Positions 1 to 6,363 are shown, numbered from the stretch's first letter. The stretch: DNA of 8,174 bases from VGKP01 sp964578345 (GCA_964578345.1 CAZOCP010000027.1:1-8174), one strand, 5' to 3'. The notes: generated from the letters alone by a model not told the origin. Numbers and translations are program-made.

Positions 1-95
1 CTGTCTTGTTACTATTTAAAAATTTCTATCTAGAAATTGATTTAGGGTTGAAAACCCTTGGAGGTTTACGATATTTCAAACGAAGAAGAAATTAG
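1..95 (+). CDS. Possible C-terminal end of an upstream gene (partial)
   Basis: The frame starting at base 3 is open from the window edge to a TAG at 93-95, giving about 30 residues. They begin hydrophobic (VLLLFKNFYLEIDLGL) and end in a basic tail (RYFKRRRN). This would fit the last membrane-proximal stretch and cytoplasmic tail of an integral membrane protein cut by the window edge. The other two plus frames have stops within the first 33 bases. The stretch is too short to assign a family. Two small hairpins (21-38 and 44-58) lie in the same bases and leave open that it is non-coding. Confidence 0.3.
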   Translation, partial: VLLLFKNFYLEIDLGLKTLGGLRYFKRRRN

Positions 96-124
96 GAGAC
101 ATATAAATATGGCAGAAAATCTAC

Positions 125-158
125 ATAAATCTTAAATATACTCGAATTTAAGATTTAT
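125..158. repeat. 13-bp perfect inverted repeat over a promoter
   Basis: Bases 125-137 (ATAAATCTTAAAT) are the exact reverse complement of 146-158, separated by 8 bases (ATACTCGA). The left arm contains most of the TATA box of the gene starting at 160, and the right arm ends one base before its ATG. This could be the operator of a dimeric regulator that blocks TBP/TFB. If transcription started further upstream, it would be a hairpin hiding the start codon. The perfect match is visible; the regulatory role is inferred. Confidence 0.6.
131..140 (+). promoter_or_regulatory. TATA box for the 269-residue gene
   Basis: CTTAAATATA is centred about 24 bases before the ATG at 160, the archaeal spacing that puts the transcription start at or next to the start codon. 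No Shine-Dalgarno sequence precedes the ATG, which fits a leaderless mRNA. The box sits inside the inverted repeat at 125-158. Confidence 0.5.
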
Positions 159-159
159 T

Positions 160-969
160 ATGGTTGCTAAGAGTCTTGACGACACATTAATTACAGCTAT
201 AAACCGTTATACAATATTGAGAAGAGAATTAGAATATAATTCACACGGTTATGCGCGCCATAAAGTTTTATGGGAAGATATGTTTAGTGTTGAAAAAGAA
301 ATTCAAGAGCGCATTAAGAAAGGCGAAAAGATTAACAAGCATCTCTTTGACATCGATTATTTGAGAAAGGTTCAGTCTTATATATTTAGATACTCTTTTT
401 TTCATTTTCCTTTGACAGAGATTACGATTGAGAATGATCTTTCCTGTAGATATTCTACTTTTGATATTATTCCCTTAGTCAGGGAATTTATGAAGATGGT
501 AGATATGACAAGAAGCCAGACTATAGTGAGCACTAGACAAGAAAAATTCTACCAGCAAGGAACGAGCAAGGGGGCAGTTACTATTTTAGAAAATTCTCTT
601 AGTTCTCTTTCTCTGACAATGTGTATTAGAGTAGAAGGATTTAAGACGTTTGATGAGAAAAAAAGAGAATGGTCTTCTGATTTAGGTAGAACAAATTCAG
701 ATGGATTAGTTTATATAGATCCAGCAGTATTTACAACTTTATATCACAAGACAAAGTTGGATGAGTTCTGTAGGTCTATGAATAATTCTCAGGGGCAATT
801 CTGGATAGGCGACCCTAAATTCATTGAGAAATTATTTTTAAGAGACCCGCCTAAGTGGAATTATTGTTTATATATTGGAGACTCTTCTGCCAAACCGCGC
901 TTAAGTTGGAAGCCCTCTGGAGAACTTGAGGAGCCCCCATATATAATGAACTCTTTTAAATATAATTAA
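160..969 (+). CDS. Hypothetical protein, 269 residues
   Basis: I do not recognise this protein. It looks soluble: there is no signal peptide and no run of hydrophobic residues long enough to span a membrane. The first 70 residues are charged and probably helical (RRELEYN, EKEIQERIKKGEK). The centre has a polar, Ser/Thr-rich stretch (residues about 118-150, including TRSQTIVSTRQ). The C-terminal third is rich in Trp, Pro and aromatics (PPKWNYCLYIGD, LSWKPSGELEEPPY), suggesting a beta-rich domain. The start is supported by the TATA box 24 bases upstream. The stop TAA (967-969) directly touches the stop codon of the convergent tRNA-binding gene, so no terminator fits between them and the two transcripts must overlap at their 3' ends. 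Its promoter is embedded in a perfect inverted repeat, so it may be tightly regulated. Confidence 0.75.
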   Translation: MVAKSLDDTLITAINRYTILRRELEYNSHGYARHKVLWEDMFSVEKEIQERIKKGEKINKHLFDIDYLRKVQSYIFRYSFFHFPLTEITIENDLSCRYSTFDIIPLVREFMKMVDMTRSQTIVSTRQEKFYQQGTSKGAVTILENSLSSLSLTMCIRVEGFKTFDEKKREWSSDLGRTNSDGLVYIDPAVFTTLYHKTKLDEFCRSMNNSQGQFWIGDPKFIEKLFLRDPPKWNYCLYIGDSSAKPRLSWKPSGELEEPPYIMNSFKYN

Positions 970-1341
970 TTATTTTATCTTGGCGCCTTGTTCTATATCT
1001 TTTTCCGGTTCTAAGATTATTATTTGAGATTCATCATCTGAGGCTGCGGCAAGAATCATTCCTTCACTTTTTATATTTCTAATTATCGCCGGCTCCAGAT
1101 TAATTATGAATGCCGCTTTCTTTCCTTGCAGTTGTTCTTTCGTATAGTTCTTTCTCAATCCTGCAACAACTGTTCTTGTTTTATCTTCCCCTATGTCTAC
1201 ACTAAGAATGTAAAGCAGGTCTGCATTTGGGTGCTCCTCGATTTTCAATATCTTTCCAATTCTAAAATCTAATTTAGCAAAATCTGTGTATGGTATTTTG
1301 TTTTCTGACGGAAGAGATTCTTTAAGTTTCTTTTTTATCAT
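970..1341 (-). CDS. Stand-alone tRNA-binding OB-fold protein (Trbp111/MetRS C-domain family)
   Basis: This 123-residue protein is a single tRNA-binding domain of the EMAPII/Trbp111/CsaA type. Visible family signatures are DFAKLDFRIGKILKIEEHP (residues about 20-38), the following NADLLYILSVDIGE, then RTVVAGLRKNYTKEQLQGKK, and the closing IKSEGMILAAA near residue 92. Family members bind the outside corner of tRNA. In archaea they occur fused to the C-terminus of methionyl-tRNA synthetase or as a separate beta subunit that raises its tRNA affinity. Being separate here suggests a split MetRS with the catalytic part elsewhere, but a CsaA-like chaperone role cannot be excluded. A Lys-rich leader (MIKKKLKES) precedes the domain. 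The gene is divergent from trpS, so two aminoacylation-related genes share one control region. Confidence 0.85.
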   Translation of the reverse strand: MIKKKLKESLPSENKIPYTDFAKLDFRIGKILKIEEHPNADLLYILSVDIGEDKTRTVVAGLRKNYTKEQLQGKKAAFIINLEPAIIRNIKSEGMILAAASDDESQIIILEPEKDIEQGAKIK

Positions 1342-1358
1342 TATTATTTATATATAGC

Positions 1359-1370
1359 TAAATATAAAAA
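1359..1370 (-). promoter_or_regulatory. TATA box for the tRNA-binding protein gene
   Basis: On the minus strand TTTTTATATTTA is centred about 24 bases before the ATG at 1341. A second AT-rich stretch (1346-1356) is too close to that ATG to be its box. Read on the plus strand, the same AT-rich block could instead drive transcription of the hairpin region starting near 1390. Confidence 0.45.
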
Positions 1371-1389
1371 TGTATGTTTTGATTTAAAG

Positions 1390-1490
1390 AGTGTGCAGCA
1401 AAGTGACATATGTCACAGGGCTACCGAAAATTAGTTCGCTGATGAAATCAGGCGAATCTAATGAAAAATCCGAGATACGAACATCCTTAG
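1390..1490. other. Structured island between divergent promoters (possible small RNA or operator)
   Basis: About 100 bases between the two divergent promoters are clearly richer in GC than their flanks and hold two strong structures. Bases 1403-1416 (GTGACATATGTCAC) are a perfect 14-base palindrome. Bases 1430-1462 fold into a 14-bp stem with a GAA loop: ATTAG, TTCG and CTGAT (1430-1443) pair with ATCAG (1447-1451), CGAA (1453-1456) and CTAAT (1458-1462), with single-base bulges at 1452 and 1457. A plus-strand transcript from the AT-rich block at 1346-1370 would begin near 1390, just before both. The region lies upstream of the predicted trpS start, so it is not obviously a trpS leader. I do not recognise an RNA family. 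Confidence 0.45.
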
Positions 1491-1500
1491 CTTTATAAAT
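1491..1500 (+). promoter_or_regulatory. TATA box for trpS
   Basis: CTTTATAAAT is centred about 25 bases before the trpS ATG at 1521, consistent with a leaderless transcript. There is no Shine-Dalgarno sequence in between. Confidence 0.6.
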
Positions 1501-1520
1501 TGAAGGTTTATTGATATAGT

Positions 1521-2615
1521 ATGGATAGTAACATATTAGAAGATAATGAAAAGTTGGTAAAAAATTTTGGAGCTAGTCGTATCTCTACTTTAAAAGATAT
1601 TCCGGATTTCTATACTTTCAAGAATGGGCTAATATATTCTCATAGAGACTTTGAAAAATTTTTTTCTGCTTTGAAAAAAGGAGAGAAATGTGCTATTGTT
1701 TCGGGTTTTAATGCTTCTGGGACTATTCACCTTGGGCACAAAGTTATTCTTGATACCAATCTTTATTTTCAAAAAACTTATGGAATTCCTGTTTTTATTC
1801 CAATTTCAGATGATGAAAGCTATGTCGCTGGAAAAGTGAAAAATCAAGAAGAAGCGTTAAAATACTCAATGGAATTAGCTAAAGAATTATTGGCTTATGG
1901 ATTTGATCCTAATAAGACTTTTTTTATAATAGACCAGATTTTTACTAATATTTATAATCTAGCAATAAAACTTTCTCTGAGGATTAGTTTGTCTGAAGTA
2001 AAGGCTACATACGGATATAAAAATGAAGAAAATATAGGGCTTCATTTTTATCCTGCTGTTCAATCGGCGCACATAATTTTTCCGCAAGAAAAGTTTGGGA
2101 TAAAGAATGTTTTGGTTCCTATAGGCCCTGATGAGGATGCCCATATAAGAATTTGTAGAGATATAGCTTCAAGAAATGGCTATGAAAAACCATCCGTTCT
2201 ACACTTTTCCTTTTTGGCAGGATTAGATGGGGAGAAAATGTCTAAATCAAGAGATAATGCAATATTCTTAAGAGACGATATTAAATCAGTAGTTAAAAAA
2301 GTGGGACGAGCATTCAGCGGAGGGCAGAAAACATTAGAAGAACATAGGAAAATTGGAGGAGATCCTAATATAGACATTGCTTGCCAGTATCTTTCAAAAT
2401 TTTTTTTAAACGAGAATGAGAGCCGGAAATTATTTGAAGATTATAGGTCTGGAAAACTATTAAGCGGCGCGGCAAAAAAGATGTTTTCTGAAAAAATTAT
2501 TGGTTTAATCAGCGATTTTAAAAATAGGCTAAAGGAAGTTAATGAAAGAGATCTGAAGAAGACTATTTTAACAAATGATATCTCATTGGATAAAATTCTT
2601 AAAAAGCTTAAGTAG
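1521..2615 (+). CDS. trpS: Tryptophanyl-tRNA synthetase, archaeal/eukaryotic type
   Basis: This class I aminoacyl-tRNA synthetase charges tRNA-Trp with tryptophan in the cytoplasm. At 364 residues it is on the short side for the archaeal type. The family layout is visible: the N-terminal block with IYSHRDFEKFF (about 38-48); the HIGH motif as HLGH at 69-72; the SDDE stretch at 95-99; VPIGPDEDAHIRICRDIA (about 198-215), corresponding to the pocket element usually containing DQDP; the KMSKS motif intact at 238-242; and the archaeal signature AFSGGQKTLEEHRKIGG near 265-281. Tyrosyl-tRNA synthetase is the nearest alternative, but these last blocks fit the Trp enzyme. The C-terminal helical tail contains SGKLLSGAAKK where many archaeal enzymes have a Cys-containing CGECK-like stretch. 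It is divergent from the tRNA-binding gene and 74 bases upstream of rpl15e, which has its own promoter. Confidence 0.92.
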   Translation: MDSNILEDNEKLVKNFGASRISTLKDIPDFYTFKNGLIYSHRDFEKFFSALKKGEKCAIVSGFNASGTIHLGHKVILDTNLYFQKTYGIPVFIPISDDESYVAGKVKNQEEALKYSMELAKELLAYGFDPNKTFFIIDQIFTNIYNLAIKLSLRISLSEVKATYGYKNEENIGLHFYPAVQSAHIIFPQEKFGIKNVLVPIGPDEDAHIRICRDIASRNGYEKPSVLHFSFLAGLDGEKMSKSRDNAIFLRDDIKSVVKKVGRAFSGGQKTLEEHRKIGGDPNIDIACQYLSKFFLNENESRKLFEDYRSGKLLSGAAKKMFSEKIIGLISDFKNRLKEVNERDLKKTILTNDISLDKILKKLK

Positions 2616-2660
2616 ACAAGTTATTATAGCTTTACAATTTTTCTGTGCTCAGTAACAAGC

Positions 2661-2668
2661 TTTAAAAA
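2661..2668 (+). promoter_or_regulatory. TATA box for rpl15e
   Basis: TTTAAAAA is centred about 26 bases before the ATG at 2690. T-runs on both sides (2637-2642, 2671-2676, 2683-2689) could also serve as a poly-T terminator for trpS. Confidence 0.5.
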
Positions 2669-2689
2669 CCATTTTTCCCAGCATTTTTT

Positions 2690-3262
2690 ATGACTCCCGG
2701 CTTATATCATCATATTTCAAGGTTTTGGAGAAATCCTCCGCGCGAGACTTTACAGTCTAGATTAATTGAATGGCGCGCAGGTAATTCATTAGTAAAAGTT
2801 GATAAACCTTTACGTTTAGATAGGGCGCGAGCTCTTGGATACAAAGCAAAAAAAGGATTTGTTGTGATTAGAGTTAGATTAAAAAGAGGCGGACGGCAGA
2901 GACCAAGACATAAACATGGAAGAAAATCTAGAAAACAACATGTCAGAAAAACATTGAAAATGAATTATAGGTGGGTTGCAGAAATAAGAGCAGCACGAAG
3001 ATATCTCAATTTGGAGGTATTAAATTCTTATCTTTTAGCAAAAGACGGCAAATATTATTTTTTCGAAGTAATTATGGTTGATACTGAAAGACCTGAAATT
3101 AAAAATGATCCTGTAATAAACTGGATTTGTAAAGCTGAAAATAGAAAGCGCGCCGAAAGAGGATTAACTTCTGCAGCTAAGAAATCGCGCGGTCTTCGTT
3201 CAAAGAGCCATAACTTAAAAGTGCGTCCAAGCTTGCGAGCTTGGGATAGACAAGGCAAATAG
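2690..3262 (+). CDS. rpl15e: 50S ribosomal protein L15e
   Basis: This 190-residue protein is an archaeal/eukaryotic-specific large-subunit ribosomal protein with no bacterial counterpart. It is recognisable along its length: LIEWRAGNSLVKVDKPLRLD (about 26-45), RARALGYKAKKGFVVIRVRL, RGGRQRPRHKHGRKSRK (about 66-82), the AEIRAARRYLNLEVLNSYL block, EVIMVDTERPEIKNDPVINW (about 126-145), and the C-terminal GLTSAAKKSRGLRSKS. The strongly basic composition and usual length fit an intact gene that folds around 23S rRNA. It is probably leaderless, and the next gene starts 8 bases after its stop, suggesting co-transcription. Confidence 0.96.
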   Translation: MTPGLYHHISRFWRNPPRETLQSRLIEWRAGNSLVKVDKPLRLDRARALGYKAKKGFVVIRVRLKRGGRQRPRHKHGRKSRKQHVRKTLKMNYRWVAEIRAARRYLNLEVLNSYLLAKDGKYYFFEVIMVDTERPEIKNDPVINWICKAENRKRAERGLTSAAKKSRGLRSKSHNLKVRPSLRAWDRQGK

Positions 3263-3270
3263 GCATCACC

Positions 3271-3576
3271 ATGAAGATTTTCTATGAATCTTTTGCGAGA
3301 ACTATGTCAAATTATTATAATGATATTAAATGTGGAACATTTTTCAGGTTAAGTTTCTATGAAGGAAAAATTTATACATTGGAAGAGATTATGATTCGCG
3401 GCGGTTCACCTCTAAAAAATCCATTTATAAATGGAGAAAGGCAAATTATGATGCAAGGAAGAACTAGAAAATATGCTGTTCAGATAATCAATGGCGATTA
3501 TGGATCTTCTGAAAGAGATTCTTCTCTTCAAATAAAAATATTAAAGGGACCGGTTCCATATTTCGAAGATTTGTAA
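3271..3576 (+). CDS. Hypothetical protein, 101 residues, probably in operon with rpl15e
   Basis: I do not recognise this protein. It begins 8 bases after the L15e stop. The spacer (GGCATCACC) has no Shine-Dalgarno match, so translation is probably coupled to L15e or starts at a later ATG such as the one at residue 12. It appears soluble, with alternating hydrophobic and polar residues suggesting a small beta-rich fold (CGTFFRLSFYEGKIYTLEE, then RKYAVQIINGDYG, then SLQIKILKGPVPYF). There is no membrane segment. Its place right after L15e suggests a role in ribosome assembly, RNA processing or translation, but that is inference from context only. Confidence 0.7.
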   Translation: MKIFYESFARTMSNYYNDIKCGTFFRLSFYEGKIYTLEEIMIRGGSPLKNPFINGERQIMMQGRTRKYAVQIINGDYGSSERDSSLQIKILKGPVPYFEDL

Positions 3577-3581
3577 GATGG

Positions 3582-3635
3582 TTTTATAATTTTTTAAGTC
3601 TTTGCAGTTATTCTTTTTAGCTTTCCATACTTTTT
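3582..3635 (+). terminator. Poly-T termination region after the rpl15e operon
   Basis: Three T-rich tracts (TTTTATAATTTTTT near 3583-3596, a CTTTTT run near 3612, a CTTTTT run near 3630) follow the 101-residue gene. Archaeal RNA polymerase terminates at oligo-T in the non-template strand. The 132-base gap to the convergent topA stop holds nothing else I can support. Confidence 0.5.
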
Positions 3636-3708
3636 ACTAAAATAATTGGGTGCGAATGTGGCCGCAATTGAATGGTGTTATATACAGTATCTTCAGCTTG
3701 TTTTTTTA

Positions 3709-5982
3709 TTATTTTTCAATATAGTTTCTACCAAAGTCTTTCTCTCTCTTTTCCCGTTTTTCTTTCTCTATAGTGCAATCAGGGTTAAAGCAAAATTCCC
3801 AGGGCCTTTTGCCTTTACGTATCGCAAGTAGTTTAGGAAACAAGTCAGCAGGACATTGTGTTTCGGCTTTCTTTATCAAAGCGTTAGGGGGAAGAGAATA
3901 TGTTTGAGTGCAATCTGGATATTTAGAGCAAGCAACAAAATATCTTTTTGTTTTCTTAGAATATAGAATACGAAGCTCTCCTATTTTACAAGAGGGGCAG
4001 CCCATAAGAATATTAGATTGATAATTTATCTGTCTAATCTCATCAATTGCTTTCATTAATTCCATTCCTATATTTATTTCATTAACTTTAAACTCTTTTG
4101 ATATATCGCTTATGACTCTCTTTGCTTTTTCTATAATTTCTTTTTCTTTCTTTTCAAAATCTGAAGTGCTTTCTTGGATTTTTTCCATTTCCTCCTCTAA
4201 AAGCCGCGTCAAATTTTCATCTATAATTATTGGCGAGTATTTATCCAAAGCATGAATTAGCCTCATACCTAGCGGAGTTGCTCTAATACTTTTTCCATCT
4301 AAATAGCCCCGTTCGAACAATGTTTCTACTATCATGCTTCTAGTAGACTTTGTTCCTAAATTCTTTTTTTCGAGCAGGGAAACTAAAGATGTGGGAGTGT
4401 AGCGGTGTGGCGGCTGTGTCTCTTTCTGTTGGATATCTATTTTATCAATAATAATTTTTCCTGAAAGGTCTGGAATAGAGAACTCTTCAAATTCGTAAGG
4501 ATAAAATGAAGCCCATCCTCTTTCAAGAACTTCTAAACCTGATGCAGTAAAAATAATATCTTCTGATTTTGATAACACAGTAAGTGTTAGTTTTTTTGTC
4601 GCAATTTTAGCGTCATCTGAAAAACAAGCTATAAATCTCTTTACAATAATATTATACAGCTTCTCTTCTTTTTCGCTTATCTGCTGAAAATCTCCTGTAG
4701 GATAGATTGATGGGTGTGCAGGGTCAGTTTTTCCCCCTTCTACTGGTTTTGTTCTTTTCGCTGATTTTGCTTCTGGAAAGTTTTTAACAAGCGCCTTCAA
4801 AATTTTATGAGGCTCAATTTCATTTGGAATTTTTTGTGAAGAGGTCCTAGGGTATGAAATCAGCCCTCCTAAGTAGAGTTTCTGAGCAATCTGCAGAGTT
4901 TCAGATGGGTTTATTTTATAAAGCCGATATGCTTCTTTTTGTAGGGTAGTTAGATCAAATGGAGGAAAAGGAGGCACATTCTCTTTAGATTTTTTTGTTT
5001 CAACATTTCCTTCTTTGATGTCTTTGAATTTAGAAAGTTCCTGTTCGTCAAAAATATCTTTAATATGCTGGAACACAACTCCTCCAGCATGAGCAAAGAT
5101 CTGCCAAAATGGTCTCGATTTAAAATTTAAGATATCATTCTCTTTGTCTACTATGAGTTTTAATGCAGGCCCCTGAACTCTTCCGATTGAAAGAATCTTG
5201 AATGATCCTGTTCTTTTTAATGCTGACATTAATGCTCTAGATAGATTGATGCCGTATAGCCAGTCGATAAAATGCCTTGCTTCTCCTGCATAAGCATTAC
5301 CCCAATTAAGTTCCGGAAGAGTTTTTTCAAATGATTTGTTTATTTCAGAATCAGTCAAAGTGGAGAATTTCATACGCTTTCCGTTAGCCTGCCCGCAAAT
5401 AAACCTTAATACGTTCCATCCTATAACTTCGCCTTCGACATCATAGTCTGTGGCAATAATATACTCTTTTGCTCTTCTGGATAATTTTTTAAGAAGATTA
5501 AAATATCTTTTAGTAAAGCTAGATTTTTTTCTATTGAATGAAGGCTCCCATAATAAATCATAAATAGGCCAGCCCTTCTGACCTTGTGCATATGTTAGAT
5601 TAAACAAATGTCCCACAGCGGAAGAGACTATAATTTTTTCTCCTCCTTTTTCAATTTCATAGTAAGACACGCCTTCTTCTTTGTATTCTCTTGGTTTTCC
5701 TAATGCTCTCGCAATTTTTTGGGCTGCTTGCGGCTTCTCTGTAATTATCAAAATTGCATCGCGAGTTGGACTTTTGATAAAACTCGCTTCTGCTGTTTCA
5801 GTTTTTTTTATTCTTCTTTTTCTGAAAATTTTTTTTTCATTACTATTTTCAAGCATATTAGCCGGACTTGGCTTTCCAGGAGACTCAATAGTAGTCAGTT
5901 CTGCTACAGAAGGTTTTGGTTTGATTTCTTTTTCAACTGTTTGTTTTACATCACTGAACTGGATAAAATCTTCTACTGCCAT
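3709..5982 (-). CDS. topA: DNA topoisomerase I (type IA) with N-terminal extension
   Basis: This 757-residue type IA topoisomerase relaxes negatively supercoiled DNA by cutting one strand through a 5'-phosphotyrosine. Residues 1-75 are a low-complexity, Lys/Glu-rich extension. The toprim domain follows, with ILIITEKPQAAQKIARALGK at 77-96 (catalytic Glu82) and the metal site ATDYDVEGE (Asp179, Asp181, Glu185). The active-site tyrosine is Tyr377 in LISYPRTSS. A first C4 zinc ribbon has Cys662, Cys665, Cys685 and Cys691. A second ribbon keeps only Cys710, Cys731 and Cys736, so one ligand appears lost. The tail is charged. No reverse gyrase helicase domain is present. The ATG at 5982 lies 2 bases after the stop of the recombinase remnant, so the two are probably co-transcribed from the promoter near 6203. 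Met43 is a possible alternative start that would still leave the toprim domain complete. Confidence 0.93.
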   Translation of the reverse strand: MAVEDFIQFSDVKQTVEKEIKPKPSVAELTTIESPGKPSPANMLENSNEKKIFRKRRIKKTETAEASFIKSPTRDAILIITEKPQAAQKIARALGKPREYKEEGVSYYEIEKGGEKIIVSSAVGHLFNLTYAQGQKGWPIYDLLWEPSFNRKKSSFTKRYFNLLKKLSRRAKEYIIATDYDVEGEVIGWNVLRFICGQANGKRMKFSTLTDSEINKSFEKTLPELNWGNAYAGEARHFIDWLYGINLSRALMSALKRTGSFKILSIGRVQGPALKLIVDKENDILNFKSRPFWQIFAHAGGVVFQHIKDIFDEQELSKFKDIKEGNVETKKSKENVPPFPPFDLTTLQKEAYRLYKINPSETLQIAQKLYLGGLISYPRTSSQKIPNEIEPHKILKALVKNFPEAKSAKRTKPVEGGKTDPAHPSIYPTGDFQQISEKEEKLYNIIVKRFIACFSDDAKIATKKLTLTVLSKSEDIIFTASGLEVLERGWASFYPYEFEEFSIPDLSGKIIIDKIDIQQKETQPPHRYTPTSLVSLLEKKNLGTKSTRSMIVETLFERGYLDGKSIRATPLGMRLIHALDKYSPIIIDENLTRLLEEEMEKIQESTSDFEKKEKEIIEKAKRVISDISKEFKVNEINIGMELMKAIDEIRQINYQSNILMGCPSCKIGELRILYSKKTKRYFVACSKYPDCTQTYSLPPNALIKKAETQCPADLFPKLLAIRKGKRPWEFCFNPDCTIEKEKREKREKDFGRNYIEK

Positions 5983-5984
5983 TT

Positions 5985-6176
5985 TTATAATGAGTCTAAA
6001 GGACTTTTTACATTTTTAATCGAAGCTTGTGAAATTTTAATATAATACTTATTCATTTTTTTACTTAGGATATATTTTAAATAACTTTCAACTGAAAAAC
6101 TATATGACTTAACAGTATTCTTTGAGAAATTTCTTATTTCAAGTTCCCTAACTAGTTTTTCTGTTAAATCATTCAT
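5985..6176 (-). CDS. Truncated tyrosine recombinase (Xer-like) N-terminal remnant, 63 residues
   Basis: The first 40 or so residues (LTEKLVRELEIRNFSKNTVK, then SYSFSVESYLKYILSKK) resemble the SAM-like core-binding domain that begins Xer/phage-type tyrosine recombinases: a first helix, then the typical S.NT...Y...V..YL pattern. An intact family member has about 280-300 residues with the catalytic R...K...HxxR...Y domain at the C-terminus, none of which is here. Residues 44-63 (ending SPLDSL) no longer resemble the family. The start is supported by a good TATA box 27 bases upstream, and the stop lies 2 bases before the topA ATG. It is either a decayed gene whose promoter now serves topA, or a small retained DNA-binding protein. 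It lies beside the hairpin array. Confidence 0.6.
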   Translation of the reverse strand: MNDLTEKLVRELEIRNFSKNTVKSYSFSVESYLKYILSKKMNKYYIKISQASIKNVKSPLDSL

Positions 6177-6197
6177 TAATTTTAAAATGTCATTTAT

Positions 6198-6208
6198 CTA
6201 TATATAAG
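6198..6208 (-). promoter_or_regulatory. TATA box for the recombinase remnant and topA (near-symmetric)
   Basis: On the minus strand CTTATATATAG is centred about 27 bases before the ATG at 6176, the leaderless spacing. It is probably the main promoter for topA as well. The core reads nearly the same on the plus strand (CTATATATAAG), where it would start a transcript near 6229-6235, just before the hairpin array. Confidence 0.55.
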
Positions 6209-6240
6209 TTATGTTAACATCCTTTTTATTCATAATATCA

Positions 6241-6299
6241 AAAACACGATGCGCCACCTCGGCTTAAAAGCCGAGGTTTGTGACAGGCGCTCGTGTTTT
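6241..6299. repeat. Hairpin unit 1
   Basis: The outer stem pairs AAAACACGA (6241-6249) with 6291-6299 and GCGCC (6251-6255) with 6286-6290, leaving T6250 bulged. The inner hairpin is ACCTCGGCT (6256-6264), loop TAAA, AGCCGAGGT (6269-6277). The 3' strand TTGTGACA (6278-6285) is unpaired. On the minus strand the outer stem is followed by TTTTT, so it could act as a terminator in that direction. Confidence 0.85.
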
Positions 6300-6300
6300 G

Positions 6301-6359
6301 GATGCTCAAGATTCAACCTTGGCTTAAAAGCCAAGGTTTTCGTCAAGAATCTTGACATC
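6301..6359. repeat. Hairpin unit 2
   Basis: The outer stem pairs GATG (6301-6304) with 6356-6359 and TCAAGATTC (6306-6314) with 6347-6355, with C6305 bulged. The inner hairpin is AACCTTGGCT (6315-6324), loop TAAA, AGCCAAGGTT (6329-6338). The 3' strand TTCGTCAA (6339-6346) is again 8 bases long, as in unit 1. Compared with unit 1, the inner stem has a C-G to T-A exchange on both arms. Confidence 0.85.
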
Positions 6360-6363
6360 AAAA

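Noticed and set aside
21..58. Two small hairpins at the left edge as a further unit of the right-hand array
   Set aside because: They share only a short inner stem and an AGGTTTA-like stretch with the array; the outer stem is 5 bp at best and the bases also read as a plausible protein end.
1439..1475. Hammerhead ribozyme or C/D-box sRNA, because of CTGATGA
   Set aside because: CTGAT is fully paired with ATCAG in the long stem, no GAAA core with three stems can be placed, and there is no D box at the right distance; CCGA is a poor match.
3646..3831. Plus-strand frame of 61 codons with hydrophobic residues over the topA 3' end
   Set aside because: It is mostly the antisense of the Lys/Glu-rich topA tail, which automatically reads as Phe/Leu/Ser-rich.
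5681..6045. Two overlapping plus-strand frames opposite the topA start
   Set aside because: They are antisense shadows of a well-supported topA coding region and resemble no family.
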